NCBI GenBank assembly: GCA_964482425.1 | Contig: CAYZXN010000179.1 | Coordinates: forward strand, 1-21,001 | Direction: 5' to 3' | Source of the DNA: WHTF01 sp964482425 | GTDB lineage: Bacteria > Desulfobacterota > Binatia > UBA9968 | DNA length: 21,001 nt | Part shown: one piece after another, positions 7,692 through 14,596 of the stretch | Position numbering within the stretch: position 1 is the stretch's first letter | How the letters are laid out: each line of letters opens with the position of its first letter | Made by a program: the position numbers and the translations under genes | Notes under the pieces: model-generated | The model's database searches: none | Told to the model about the DNA's origin: nothing | What the model saw: the letters and a program-made list of their open reading frames with translations, nothing else

Positions 7692-10600
7692 TTATCTGCC
7701 CCTTTCCAGGTTTCCTGGCGCGCCCGTCCGGATCGCCTTGGCACGCTCGGAACGGAAAAAGGATGTGCGGTCGAGGACCTTTTCCTGAAAGTCTTCCAGA
7801 TACAGGTAGATCACTGGGGTGATGAACAACGTGATGAACTGTGAGACCACGAGTCCGCCAACGATAACCAGCCCGAGCGCTTGACGCGATGCGCCGTCGG
7901 CGCCGAAAGCCATCGCGATGGGAAGCGCTCCGAAAACCGCCGCGAGAGTCGTCATGAGAATGGGACGGAAACGGTCCATGCTGGCATCGTGGATCGCCTT
8001 ATCGGCGGGCTCGCCGTTGATAACGCGCTGGATGGCGAAGTCGACGATCAGGATGCCATTTTTCTTGACGATTCCCATTAGCATGAACATGCCGACAAAA
8101 GCATAGAGCGATGCCTGTTCGCCGAACAGCCACAGCGTCAACAGCCCGCCAACCAACGCCGTGGGCAAGGTCGACAGCACCGTCAACGGATGCAGGTAGC
8201 TCTCGTAGAGGATGGCCAGGATCACGTACATGACAAATACCGCCAGCGCCATGAGAAGAGTCAAATCCCTGACGGTGTTTTGAAAAGTTTGCGCCTCGCC
8301 TTGCAGGCTCGCGCGCACGGTGGGGGGCACGATCTCTGCCGCGGCCTTATCGATGAAATCGGTGGCATCGCCGATGGCGACCCCGGGCTTCAGGTTGAAG
8401 AAGAGGGTGACGCTGGTGAACTGATTGAGATGATTGACCGCCTGTGGGCCGAGCGACTCTTTCCAAGTCACCAACGTGTTTAACGGCACCAGTTTTTTTC
8501 CGTCATCGGACTTGATGTGCAAAAGCGAGAGATCCTGTGGCTCCGAGCGCGCTGAGTCCTGGGCCTCGAGGATAACCTGATACTGGTCTTCGGGCTTTTT
8601 GATCAGATAGAGATAATTCTGCGCGTAGGCGCTGCGCAATAGCTGCAGGATCCGCGCTTCCGAGACGCCGTGCAGCCGCGCCTGCTCGCGGCGGATTTCA
8701 ATGTCGAGGTTGGGCGTGTTGTTGAAAAAATCCGAAGACAAGCTGGCAAAACCCGGATAGGCCTGCAACCGTTCCATTAACTTGGCGGCCACTTCGTAGA
8801 CCTGGCTGGGATTGACGCCTGAGAGTGAAAAGGCGTACTGCCCCTGGTTTTGATTGGTGGCGCCGGTGCTGATCTCGAGCACCGGCCGAGGCCGCATAAA
8901 GGCCATCACACCCGGTACAGAGGCCAATTTGCCCATCAATCCGCCGGCGACGGCATCGATCGGCGCTCGCTCGCTGGGGTCGGTGAGAAACGCGAGCAAA
9001 AATCCCTGGTTCGAAGCGAGAAACTGATTGTTGCCGGTCATCGTGAACGTCGCCCGCACGCCGGGGTCGGTGCGCAGTATTTCGTCGGCGCGATCCTGCA
9101 GCGCGTGCATCTGTCCCGGCGAAGAGCCTTCACGGCCGATCATCAAGCCGAAAATGAAGCTACTGTCACCCGGCGGCAGAAACGACTTGGGAACCACCAT
9201 GAACAGCCAAATCGTGCCCGCCAAACAAACCGCCCAGGTAACCGCGGAGACCCAGCGAACGCGCAGAAACCACCAGAGCGCGCGGCTATAGTATTCGAGG
9301 AAGCGTCTCTCCAGACCTTCCATGCGCCGTTGCATCCAGGTTTTCCTGGATTCTTTGCCCCGGTCTCGCAGCATCCGCGCGCACATCAGCGGCGTCAAAG
9401 TCAGCGACACCAACCCTGACGCGAGGATGGCGACCACGATGGTCACCGCGAATTCGCGAAAAATACGTCCAACGAGGCCCGGCATGAAAATCAGCGGAAT
9501 GAACACCGCAGCCAGCGAAATCGTCATTGAAATGATCGTGAAGCTGATTTCTCTGGCGCTGTTAAGGGTCGCCTGCAGCGCCCGTTCGCCAAGCTGCTCC
9601 ATGCGCCGCACCGTGTTCTCCAGAAAGACGATGGCATCGTCGACCAGAAACCCGATCGCCAGCGTGAGCGCCATCAACGAGAGGTTGTCGAGACTGTATC
9701 CCAACAGGTCCATCACCACGAAAGTGATGAGCAGGGACAACGGCAGCGCCACGGCCGGAATCAATGTGTCCGCCGCGCGTCCGAGAAACACGAAAATGAC
9801 GATGACCACCAGCACGAACGCAATGGCCAGAGTGAGTTGGACGTCGAGAATGGAATGAATAATGGTTTGGGAACGGTCGTAGATCGGCGTCAGGCGCACC
9901 GACCCCGGCAGCTCGGTGCCGATTAGCGGCAACAGGTCGCGCACGCTTTGCGCGACTTCCACGGCATTGGCGCCGGCTTTGCGGTTGACGGCGACAATGA
10001 CGGTGGCGGCCGGCGGATCGTAACCGCGCACCCAAAAGCGCATTTTGATGCGCTCGTCCTGCACGGAATTTTTCACCTCGGCGACGTCGCGCAGGTAAAC
10101 CGGCGCGCCGTTTTGGCTGCTAACAATCAGGTCGCCGTACTCGCGCGCATCCTCCAGTTGGCCCTGCGGCCGCAGCAGCAGCGTTCCACCCGCACCGTCG
10201 AACTGGCCCGCGCCGATGGTGCTGGTACCGTTGCGAATGGCGGCTGCCAGATCGTCGACGGAAATACCCCTGGCCCACATCATCGACGGGTCCGCTTTGA
10301 TGCGCACCGCTGATTTGGCGCCGAAGACATTGACCCGGCTGACGCCGGACAAAATGCTTATGCGCTGGCCCACCTGGGTGCTGGCATAATCGTATAGCTG
10401 ACCGGCGGTCACCGAATCGCTGGTGAGCGCGATGTACATGATCGGCTGATCGTTCGGATTGGTTTTAGAAAAAGTCGGCGGCGATGGCAGATCCACCGGC
10501 AGACTGCCGGTTGCCTGAGAGATCGCCGTCTGCACATCAGTGGCGGCGGCATCGATATTTTTGTCGAGAGCGAACTGGAGCGTCAGGCTGGTGTGTCCCT

Positions 10601-10856
10601 GAGTGCTTTTCGAGATCACCAGCTCGAGACCGTTGATCTGCATGAACTGGCGCTCGAGCGGAGTGGCGATGTTGTTGGCAACTGTATCCGGGCTGGCGCC
10701 CGGATAACTCGCCTGGACTTGAATGACGGGATAATCCACGGCCGGCAAATCATTGACCGGCAAGCGCAGATAGCTCATCACTCCGAAAAGAATGACCGAC
10801 ACCGTCAGGACCATCGTCATGACCGGGCGGCGCACGAAGAGCGCCGAGAAATTCAC
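7692..10856 (-). CDS. RND multidrug efflux pump, inner-membrane transporter (MdtB/MdtC-like)
   Basis: This is a proton-driven RND exporter of 1054 residues, full length for the HAE1 family. It begins VNFSALFVRRPVMTMVLT, a standard RND N-terminus with transmembrane helix 1. The proton-relay Asp pair is present in transmembrane helix 4 (GFLVDDAIVFLEN, about residue 405), with the helix-10 lysine in VKKNGILIVDFA (about residue 930). Large periplasmic porter loops follow helices 1 and 7. The phrases NPNDQPIMYIALTS and SQFITLFITPVIYLYLEDF place it nearest MdtB/MdtC. The open frame extends upstream to 11168, but that part is antisense-like, low-quality sequence within the adaptor gene. The true start is the GTG at 10856, which overlaps the adaptor's TGA (GTGA) and has GGGGAC about 5 nt upstream. 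Only one RND subunit is present, so a homotrimer is expected, unlike the MdtB/MdtC hetero-trimer. Confidence 0.95.
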   Translation of the reverse strand: MNFSALFVRRPVMTMVLTVSVILFGVMSYLRLPVNDLPAVDYPVIQVQASYPGASPDTVANNIATPLERQFMQINGLELVISKSTQGHTSLTLQFALDKNIDAAATDVQTAISQATGSLPVDLPSPPTFSKTNPNDQPIMYIALTSDSVTAGQLYDYASTQVGQRISILSGVSRVNVFGAKSAVRIKADPSMMWARGISVDDLAAAIRNGTSTIGAGQFDGAGGTLLLRPQGQLEDAREYGDLIVSSQNGAPVYLRDVAEVKNSVQDERIKMRFWVRGYDPPAATVIVAVNRKAGANAVEVAQSVRDLLPLIGTELPGSVRLTPIYDRSQTIIHSILDVQLTLAIAFVLVVIVIFVFLGRAADTLIPAVALPLSLLITFVVMDLLGYSLDNLSLMALTLAIGFLVDDAIVFLENTVRRMEQLGERALQATLNSAREISFTIISMTISLAAVFIPLIFMPGLVGRIFREFAVTIVVAILASGLVSLTLTPLMCARMLRDRGKESRKTWMQRRMEGLERRFLEYYSRALWWFLRVRWVSAVTWAVCLAGTIWLFMVVPKSFLPPGDSSFIFGLMIGREGSSPGQMHALQDRADEILRTDPGVRATFTMTGNNQFLASNQGFLLAFLTDPSERAPIDAVAGGLMGKLASVPGVMAFMRPRPVLEISTGATNQNQGQYAFSLSGVNPSQVYEVAAKLMERLQAYPGFASLSSDFFNNTPNLDIEIRREQARLHGVSEARILQLLRSAYAQNYLYLIKKPEDQYQVILEAQDSARSEPQDLSLLHIKSDDGKKLVPLNTLVTWKESLGPQAVNHLNQFTSVTLFFNLKPGVAIGDATDFIDKAAAEIVPPTVRASLQGEAQTFQNTVRDLTLLMALAVFVMYVILAILYESYLHPLTVLSTLPTALVGGLLTLWLFGEQASLYAFVGMFMLMGIVKKNGILIVDFAIQRVINGEPADKAIHDASMDRFRPILMTTLAAVFGALPIAMAFGADGASRQALGLVIVGGLVVSQFITLFITPVIYLYLEDFQEKVLDRTSFFRSERAKAIRTGAPGNLERGR

Positions 10857-12013
10857 GATTTGTCCCCGCCCGGCCGGGAAGTCGGCGCATCCTGAAGCGA
10901 TTGGGCGATGTGAACTTTGCCGCCACGCGTAACGCCGAGCTGGCCGGTCACCACCACCCGTTCGCCGGCCTCGAGTCCTTTGAGAACGACCACCAGATCG
11001 CCTTGCCGCTGGCCCAGGGTGACCGGTCGCAACTCCGCGCTGGAGTCTTCGTGTACCACGTAAACAAAAGAACCCTTGGCGGACAGCTGGGGCGCTTCGG
11101 CAGGTACCAAAATGGCCCCCTGCTGTATGTCCAAAACCAGCCGAATTCTCGCGAATCGGCCGGGCCAAAAATGCCGGTCTTTGTTATCGATGGTGGCCCG
11201 CAACTTGACCGTACCGCTCCCCTCCTGAACGGAGCTATCAATAAAAGTGAGGTTTCCCACACGCGGTTGTGCGCCGTCTTGCGCCAGCGTCACTTCTACC
11301 CGCAGCGTACGGCGCGCCATATTGCGCTGAACTGCGCCAAGGTCGCCTTCCGGAATGGTGAAGTCGGCGTAAATGGGCTGGAGCTTTTGAATCACCAGCA
11401 GCGGGCTGTTGCCCGGTGCGACTACGTTGCCGATGTCGACAAGCCGCTGTCCGGCGCGGCCGTCGATGGGCGAGCGGACGGTGCAGTATTCAAGATTGAG
11501 GCGTGCGGTCTCGACCGCCGCCCGATTCTGTTTCAGCTGCGCTTCGGCCACTTCTACGGCGATTTTTTTGGCGTCGAAATCCTGTCGTGAAACAGCGCGC
11601 GGATCGCTGACGCTCTGAACACGCGCAAAGTTGGTTTTAGCCAGATTCAGCGTCGCCTGAGCTTGCGCGAAATTGGCTTCAGCCTCGCTCAGCTGCGCCT
11701 GGTAGGGGCGCGGATCGATGGTAAACAAGAGGTCACCGGCCGTCACATCGGCGCCGTCGACAAAATGAATCTTGGTTATTCGGCCGCTGACCTGCGGCTG
11801 AATCGAAACTACTTCGCGCGCCGCAATCTTGCCCACAGCGTCGATGTAAACCGGCACGTCGCGCGCGCCAGCCGCAGCGACAGATACGGGCGCCGGCGGA
11901 CGCTCCAAAGAAGGCGGGGCGTTTCTATCGCACCCTGCGATGGCCCCGGCCAGTAGAAGACCCGCGACCATGGTGACCGGCACGAGCCCTGAGCGAACAG
12001 TCAGTCGCTTCAC
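10853..12013 (-). CDS. RND efflux periplasmic adaptor lipoprotein (MdtA/AcrA-like)
   Basis: This membrane-fusion subunit couples the RND pump to an outer-membrane channel. It is about 386 residues, with a signal peptide ending in the lipobox AIAGC, so it should be anchored by a lipidated cysteine. Lipoyl half motifs flank a coiled-coil hairpin: GRITKIHFVDGADVTAGDLLF before it and CTVRSPIDGRAGQRLVDIGN after it. The hairpin contains LSEAEANFAQAQATLNLAKTN in a shortened form. The beta-barrel and membrane-proximal domains complete it (KLRATIDNKDRHFWPGRFAR and the C-terminal GLEAGERVVVTGQLGV). The start is uncertain: TTG at 12019 would overlap the upstream stop (TTGA), and GTG at 12013 lies 2 nt after it. 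Neither has a clear ribosome-binding site, so translation probably depends on coupling. Its own stop overlaps the pump start. Confidence 0.92.
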   Translation of the reverse strand: MKRLTVRSGLVPVTMVAGLLLAGAIAGCDRNAPPSLERPPAPVSVAAAGARDVPVYIDAVGKIAAREVVSIQPQVSGRITKIHFVDGADVTAGDLLFTIDPRPYQAQLSEAEANFAQAQATLNLAKTNFARVQSVSDPRAVSRQDFDAKKIAVEVAEAQLKQNRAAVETARLNLEYCTVRSPIDGRAGQRLVDIGNVVAPGNSPLLVIQKLQPIYADFTIPEGDLGAVQRNMARRTLRVEVTLAQDGAQPRVGNLTFIDSSVQEGSGTVKLRATIDNKDRHFWPGRFARIRLVLDIQQGAILVPAEAPQLSAKGSFVYVVHEDSSAELRPVTLGQRQGDLVVVLKGLEAGERVVVTGQLGVTRGGKVHIAQSLQDAPTSRPGGDKS

Positions 12014-12015
12014 GT

Positions 12016-12444
12016 TCAAGCCACGAGGCGTTGCATCTGCTTGTTTCGTTGAAGTGCTTTGTTACGAGTTTGTTCTTCCCATCGTCTCAGGCCGCGACGA
12101 ATGTACTCCGGGTTCATACCGAGCGCCGTAGCTATCGAGTTGAAGGAAAAAATTCGCTCCGAGTCCTCGATAAAGATCCACTCACGAGCCTCGTCGAGTA
12201 GCACACGCTTTTTGCCGCCCTCGACAAGTAGATTCTCCTGAAAAGAGCGGACGCCGTCCTCCAACACCGCCAGCAGCAGTGCCTTTTCCGGCTCGAGCGC
12301 CATCCTGCGCCGGTAATTGCCAAAAAACTCATCCGCAATCAAAGCGTCCGGCTGGAAGAGAGAGCTGAGGCGCTCCTCCATAAAGCCTTTCTTCTCTTCT
12401 AAGACGTTTTTCTCTTCTTCGATTTCAAAGTTTTTGTCCTTCAT
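12016..12444 (-). CDS. Uncharacterised small protein with HTH-like C-terminus, first gene of the RND operon
   Basis: This 142-residue soluble protein is very rich in charged residues, and I cannot name its family. The N-terminus (1-30) is strongly acidic and basic and probably helical. The core contains LEPEKALLLAVLEDGVRSFQ (shown in part) and DEAREWIFIEDSERIFSFNSI. The C-terminus, ALGMNPEYIRRGLRRWEEQ, resembles the turn and recognition helix of a DNA-binding domain. I have the impression of similar proteins in uncultured Deltaproteobacteria, but cannot verify it. There is no signal peptide or membrane helix. It is separated from tetR by about 50 nt holding an operator-like palindrome. Its TGA overlaps or abuts the adaptor start, so it is probably cotranscribed with the pump. 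GAGG lies only 2 nt before the ATG, an unusually short spacing. A regulatory role is an inference from the C-terminal helix pattern. Confidence 0.8.
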   Translation of the reverse strand: MKDKNFEIEEEKNVLEEKKGFMEERLSSLFQPDALIADEFFGNYRRRMALEPEKALLLAVLEDGVRSFQENLLVEGGKKRVLLDEAREWIFIEDSERIFSFNSIATALGMNPEYIRRGLRRWEEQTRNKALQRNKQMQRLVA

Positions 12445-12461
12445 ATCCTCTCACATTCTAC

Positions 12462-12479
12462 AGTGAGCCGGGGCTCACT
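12462..12479. promoter_or_regulatory. Candidate TetR operator upstream of the RND efflux operon
   Basis: An 18-bp palindrome has 8-bp perfect arms, AGTGAGCC and GGCTCACT, around a central GG. It lies between the tetR stop and the small first gene of the efflux operon. Its extended half-site CTCACTAA recurs in the inverted repeat at the tetR promoter (13200-13207). A possible -10 (TAGAAT, 12460-12455 on the minus strand) lies just downstream, with the palindrome in the spacer position. No T-tract follows on either strand, which argues against a terminator. Confidence 0.6.
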
Positions 12480-12494
12480 AAACATTACAAAGCG

Positions 12495-13184
12495 CTACCT
12501 GCCAAACAGAGATAACGCTTCAGGGTTGTAGTACCGCCTAATTGCTTCCTCGCGCAGGCCGGCGCCCAGCAGCGCAAACCACGTTGCCTGCTCAACCAGC
12601 GTCTCTTTGGATACCCCGTAATCGACCGCCGGAACCTTGGGGTGGAGATGGAGCATCAAGGCAAAGCCGATATGTTGCACGAACCACACCCGCAAGTCCC
12701 GGCGCAACGGCGTCTCGCGCAGGTCCCCGGCTTTGGCCGCTTCCTTGAGGCAGGCTTCGAACTTGGCTATCCAGGCGCTGGCGAATTTCTTATGCGTTAA
12801 CCGGACGAACCCCCCGTCCTCCAAGAGACTGCGCGCCAGCAGGCAATTCATTGCCTTCTTGTACGGATCCTCGGGCCGGTTCAGCACGTAATGCGAGATT
12901 GTAAAGTGAACCATCACCACCAAGGTCGAAGCGGACGGCTTGAGAGCCAGGATGCGGTTGAACTCGGCAAACGTCGGCCCCTTGGCGCAGGCATCCAACA
13001 TGGCCGCGAAGAGCGATTCCTTGCTGGGAAAGTGCTTGTAAAGAAGCGCCTCGGAAACACCGGCCGCTTGGGCCAGCTCACGTGTGGTCGTACCATCGAA
13101 ACCTTTCTCAGCAAAAACATCGCGCACTGCTTCGACGATTGCCTGCCGTCTTTCCTCCGCGCTCATTCGCACACCATTGACCAT
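12495..13184 (-). CDS. TetR/AcrR-family regulator of the RND efflux operon
   Basis: This 229-residue regulator has a classic TetR N-terminal domain: RRQAIVEAVRDVFAEKGFDG, then TTRELAQAAGVSEALLYKHF as the helix-turn-helix (about residues 30-52), then PSKESLFAAML. The C-terminal domain carries hydrophobic and aromatic residues compatible with a ligand pocket. It precedes the small protein, adaptor and pump genes on the same strand, as AcrR-type repressors of RND pumps often do. Its own promoter overlaps an inverted repeat, and a related palindrome precedes the pump operon, so it probably represses both. The ATG at 13184 coincides with the predicted transcription start, so the mRNA may be leaderless. 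An internal ATG at residue 7 (MSAEERR) is an alternative start but also has no good ribosome-binding site. Confidence 0.93.
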   Translation of the reverse strand: MVNGVRMSAEERRQAIVEAVRDVFAEKGFDGTTTRELAQAAGVSEALLYKHFPSKESLFAAMLDACAKGPTFAEFNRILALKPSASTLVVMVHFTISHYVLNRPEDPYKKAMNCLLARSLLEDGGFVRLTHKKFASAWIAKFEACLKEAAKAGDLRETPLRRDLRVWFVQHIGFALMLHLHPKVPAVDYGVSKETLVEQATWFALLGAGLREEAIRRYYNPEALSLFGR

Positions 13185-13209
13185 GTGAGTTAGTTAACAC
13201 TCACTAACT
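13185..13209. promoter_or_regulatory. Candidate autoregulatory TetR operator (nested inverted repeats)
   Basis: AGTTAGT (13188-13194) and ACTAACT (13203-13209) form perfect 7-bp arms with an 8-bp spacer. A second interleaved pair is GTGAGT (13185-13190) with ACTCAC (13199-13204), and the centre contains GTTAAC. The element overlaps the -10 and spacer of the tetR promoter. CTCACTAA is shared with the palindrome at 12462-12479. Confidence 0.65.
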
Positions 13210-13219
13210 ATGGTGTCAA
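13191..13219 (-). promoter_or_regulatory. Near-consensus sigma-70 promoter of the second tetR gene
   Basis: On the minus strand, a perfect -35 TTGACA (13219-13214) is separated by 17 nt from -10 TAACTA (13196-13191). Only 6 nt lie between the -10 and the ATG at 13184, so the transcript would begin at or next to the start codon. The inverted repeat at 13185-13209 covers the spacer and -10. Confidence 0.7.
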
Positions 13220-13620
13220 GCCTTTTTCCGATTAAAATCCGTATCGCTTTTCAGGTTGAAAAACGCACGGCTTGGCTGTTCCGAATCGGCTACTTCTCAA
13301 TTGCCAAGCCGAACGCGGAAAACACTTTATCCAGTCGTTGCATAAAGAATCTGCGAAGACGTCGATAGAAATTTGTCGGGCCAAAATCCAGTCGCAACCA
13401 ACCCTCAATCCGCGGGCTCAACATGATCCATGCGGATCGATCCGATGGATGGCTGGACAGCTACTTACAACTGCGGTAAGGGGTTTTATATCGTGTGCGG
13501 GTGCGCTAAGTTGAAGTTAACTTTTTTGCCTCGCTTGTGCCGTTCCTGGATTGTCGCCTGCGCTCAACCGCATCGTCTGCGCAGGCCAGTAAGCCATAGC
13601 GGGCGGATTGGACGGACCCC
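13220..13620. other. Intergenic region between the divergent tetR and protease genes
   Basis: About 400 bp separate the tetR promoter from the protease gene, and I find no convincing gene here. Two short plus-strand frames (from 13272 and 13430) have no recognisable domain or ribosome-binding site. The region holds a 25-nt imperfect palindrome at 13426-13450. It also holds a weak promoter candidate for the protease operon, TTACAA (13465-13470), 16 nt, TATATC (13487-13492). The promoter call is low confidence. Confidence 0.4.
13426..13450. repeat. Near-perfect 25-nt inverted repeat
   Basis: ATCCAT (13426-13431), one unpaired G, the 12-bp palindrome CGGATCGATCCG (13433-13444) and ATGGAT (13445-13450) pair over 12 bp per side in DNA. 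As RNA this would give a 10-bp stem with one bulge and a TCGA loop. No T-tract follows, so it is not an obvious terminator. It may be a regulator-binding site about 170 nt upstream of the protease gene. Confidence 0.5.
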
Positions 13621-14562
13621 ATGAAAAAGGTCACCCTTTATAGTTCCAGCCGATCGTTACTGCGCGGGTCACAAGCTGCGAGCGCCGCGTCGAAGCAACA
13701 CGAGAGTTCCGCGCCAGCTCGCGAGGCATCCGCCGCACCCGCCGGTAAGAAACCACGCTTTTCATGGCGCCCGGCGCATAGCCGCCGTGAACCCCTTCTC
13801 TGGATCACCGCCGCCGGGCTGTTCGCTTTGCTCCTGATGTTTGTCTATCGGGGGATGGCGCCTTCAGTTCGCGAGATTACCCAGGAAGATATACGCGCTG
13901 CCGTGCTTCACACACTCGAGACCACTCCCCTGCCTTCTCCCTCGGCCAAGGCATACGAAGTCATTCGCCCTTCCATCGTTCGAGTCCGGGGCATGGAACC
14001 GGACAAAGCGGGCGGCGCTGACAGCGAGAAAAACGTCGGCACCGGCGTCGTCATCGTCGATAAAGGCATTATCCTCACTAATCTTCACGTTGTGCTCGGC
14101 GCCAAACGGGTGCGCGTGGTATTTGCCGATGGTCTTGAATCGGAGGCGACGGTGACCGGCATGCGTCCGGAGCACGACTTGGCCGTGCTGCAAGCGCAGA
14201 CGATCCCCGACGACCTCATCGCGGCCACGATGCGGTCCACCGCCGATCTCCGATTGGGCGATCAGGTCGTGGCGGTGGGTTTCCCATTCGCAATCGGACC
14301 GTCCGTGACGGCCGGCGTGGTATCCGGTTTACGACGCGAATTTCGCTCGCCCGAAGGCAAGCGCCTGCTCACCAACCTCATTCAGTTCGACGCGGCGGCG
14401 AATCCGGGAAGCTCCGGCGGCCCGCTGGTTACCAACGAAGGTGAGGTTGTTGGCATCGTCACCGCGATCTTAAATCCTACGGATCAGCGTTTCTTCGTCG
14501 GCATCGGGTTTGCTGTTCCGATCGAGAATGCCGCGGCAGCCGCCGGACTGCCACCGTTCTAA
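13621..14562 (+). CDS. Membrane-anchored trypsin-like (HtrA/DegP-type) serine protease without PDZ domain
   Basis: This 313-residue protein has a Ser/Ala-rich, basic cytoplasmic tail (1-57) and a single transmembrane helix (about 59-76, LLWITAAGLFALLLMFVY). A periplasmic S1C trypsin-like domain follows. The catalytic triad is visible as His156 (TNLHVV), Asp186 (EHDLAVL) and Ser265 (PGSSGGPLV). The protein ends just after GIGFAVPIENA with no room for a PDZ domain, so it is shorter than DegP, DegS or DegQ. It is followed after 34 nt by the MoxR gene, suggesting a shared transcript and a role in envelope protein quality control or processing with that cluster. GGACGGA just upstream of the ATG is a modest ribosome-binding site. 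Substrate and activation mechanism are unknown. Confidence 0.9.
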   Translation: MKKVTLYSSSRSLLRGSQAASAASKQHESSAPAREASAAPAGKKPRFSWRPAHSRREPLLWITAAGLFALLLMFVYRGMAPSVREITQEDIRAAVLHTLETTPLPSPSAKAYEVIRPSIVRVRGMEPDKAGGADSEKNVGTGVVIVDKGIILTNLHVVLGAKRVRVVFADGLESEATVTGMRPEHDLAVLQAQTIPDDLIAATMRSTADLRLGDQVVAVGFPFAIGPSVTAGVVSGLRREFRSPEGKRLLTNLIQFDAAANPGSSGGPLVTNEGEVVGIVTAILNPTDQRFFVGIGFAVPIENAAAAAGLPPF

Positions 14563-14596
14563 AACGTAAGAAATATCAGGATCGGAAGGTCTTACC

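Noticed and set aside
8850..9419. 189-codon plus-strand frame opposite the RND pump
   Set aside because: Antisense shadow of the pump; highly charged composition with no domain.
10857..11168. Upstream extension of the RND pump reading frame by 104 codons
   Set aside because: It overlaps the adaptor gene and has no family similarity. The normal RND N-terminus begins at the GTG at 10856, which also forms the GTGA overlap.
10901..11590. 229-codon plus-strand frame opposite the RND adaptor
   Set aside because: Antisense shadow of a well-supported adaptor gene; no recognisable domain.
12462..12479. The GC-rich palindrome as a terminator for tetR
   Set aside because: No T-tract follows, the central loop would be only 2 nt, and the half-site is shared with the tetR promoter repeat, so an operator fits better.
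13272..13624. Two short plus-strand frames in the intergenic region
   Set aside because: No ribosome-binding site, domain or family resemblance; they overlap each other and the palindrome.
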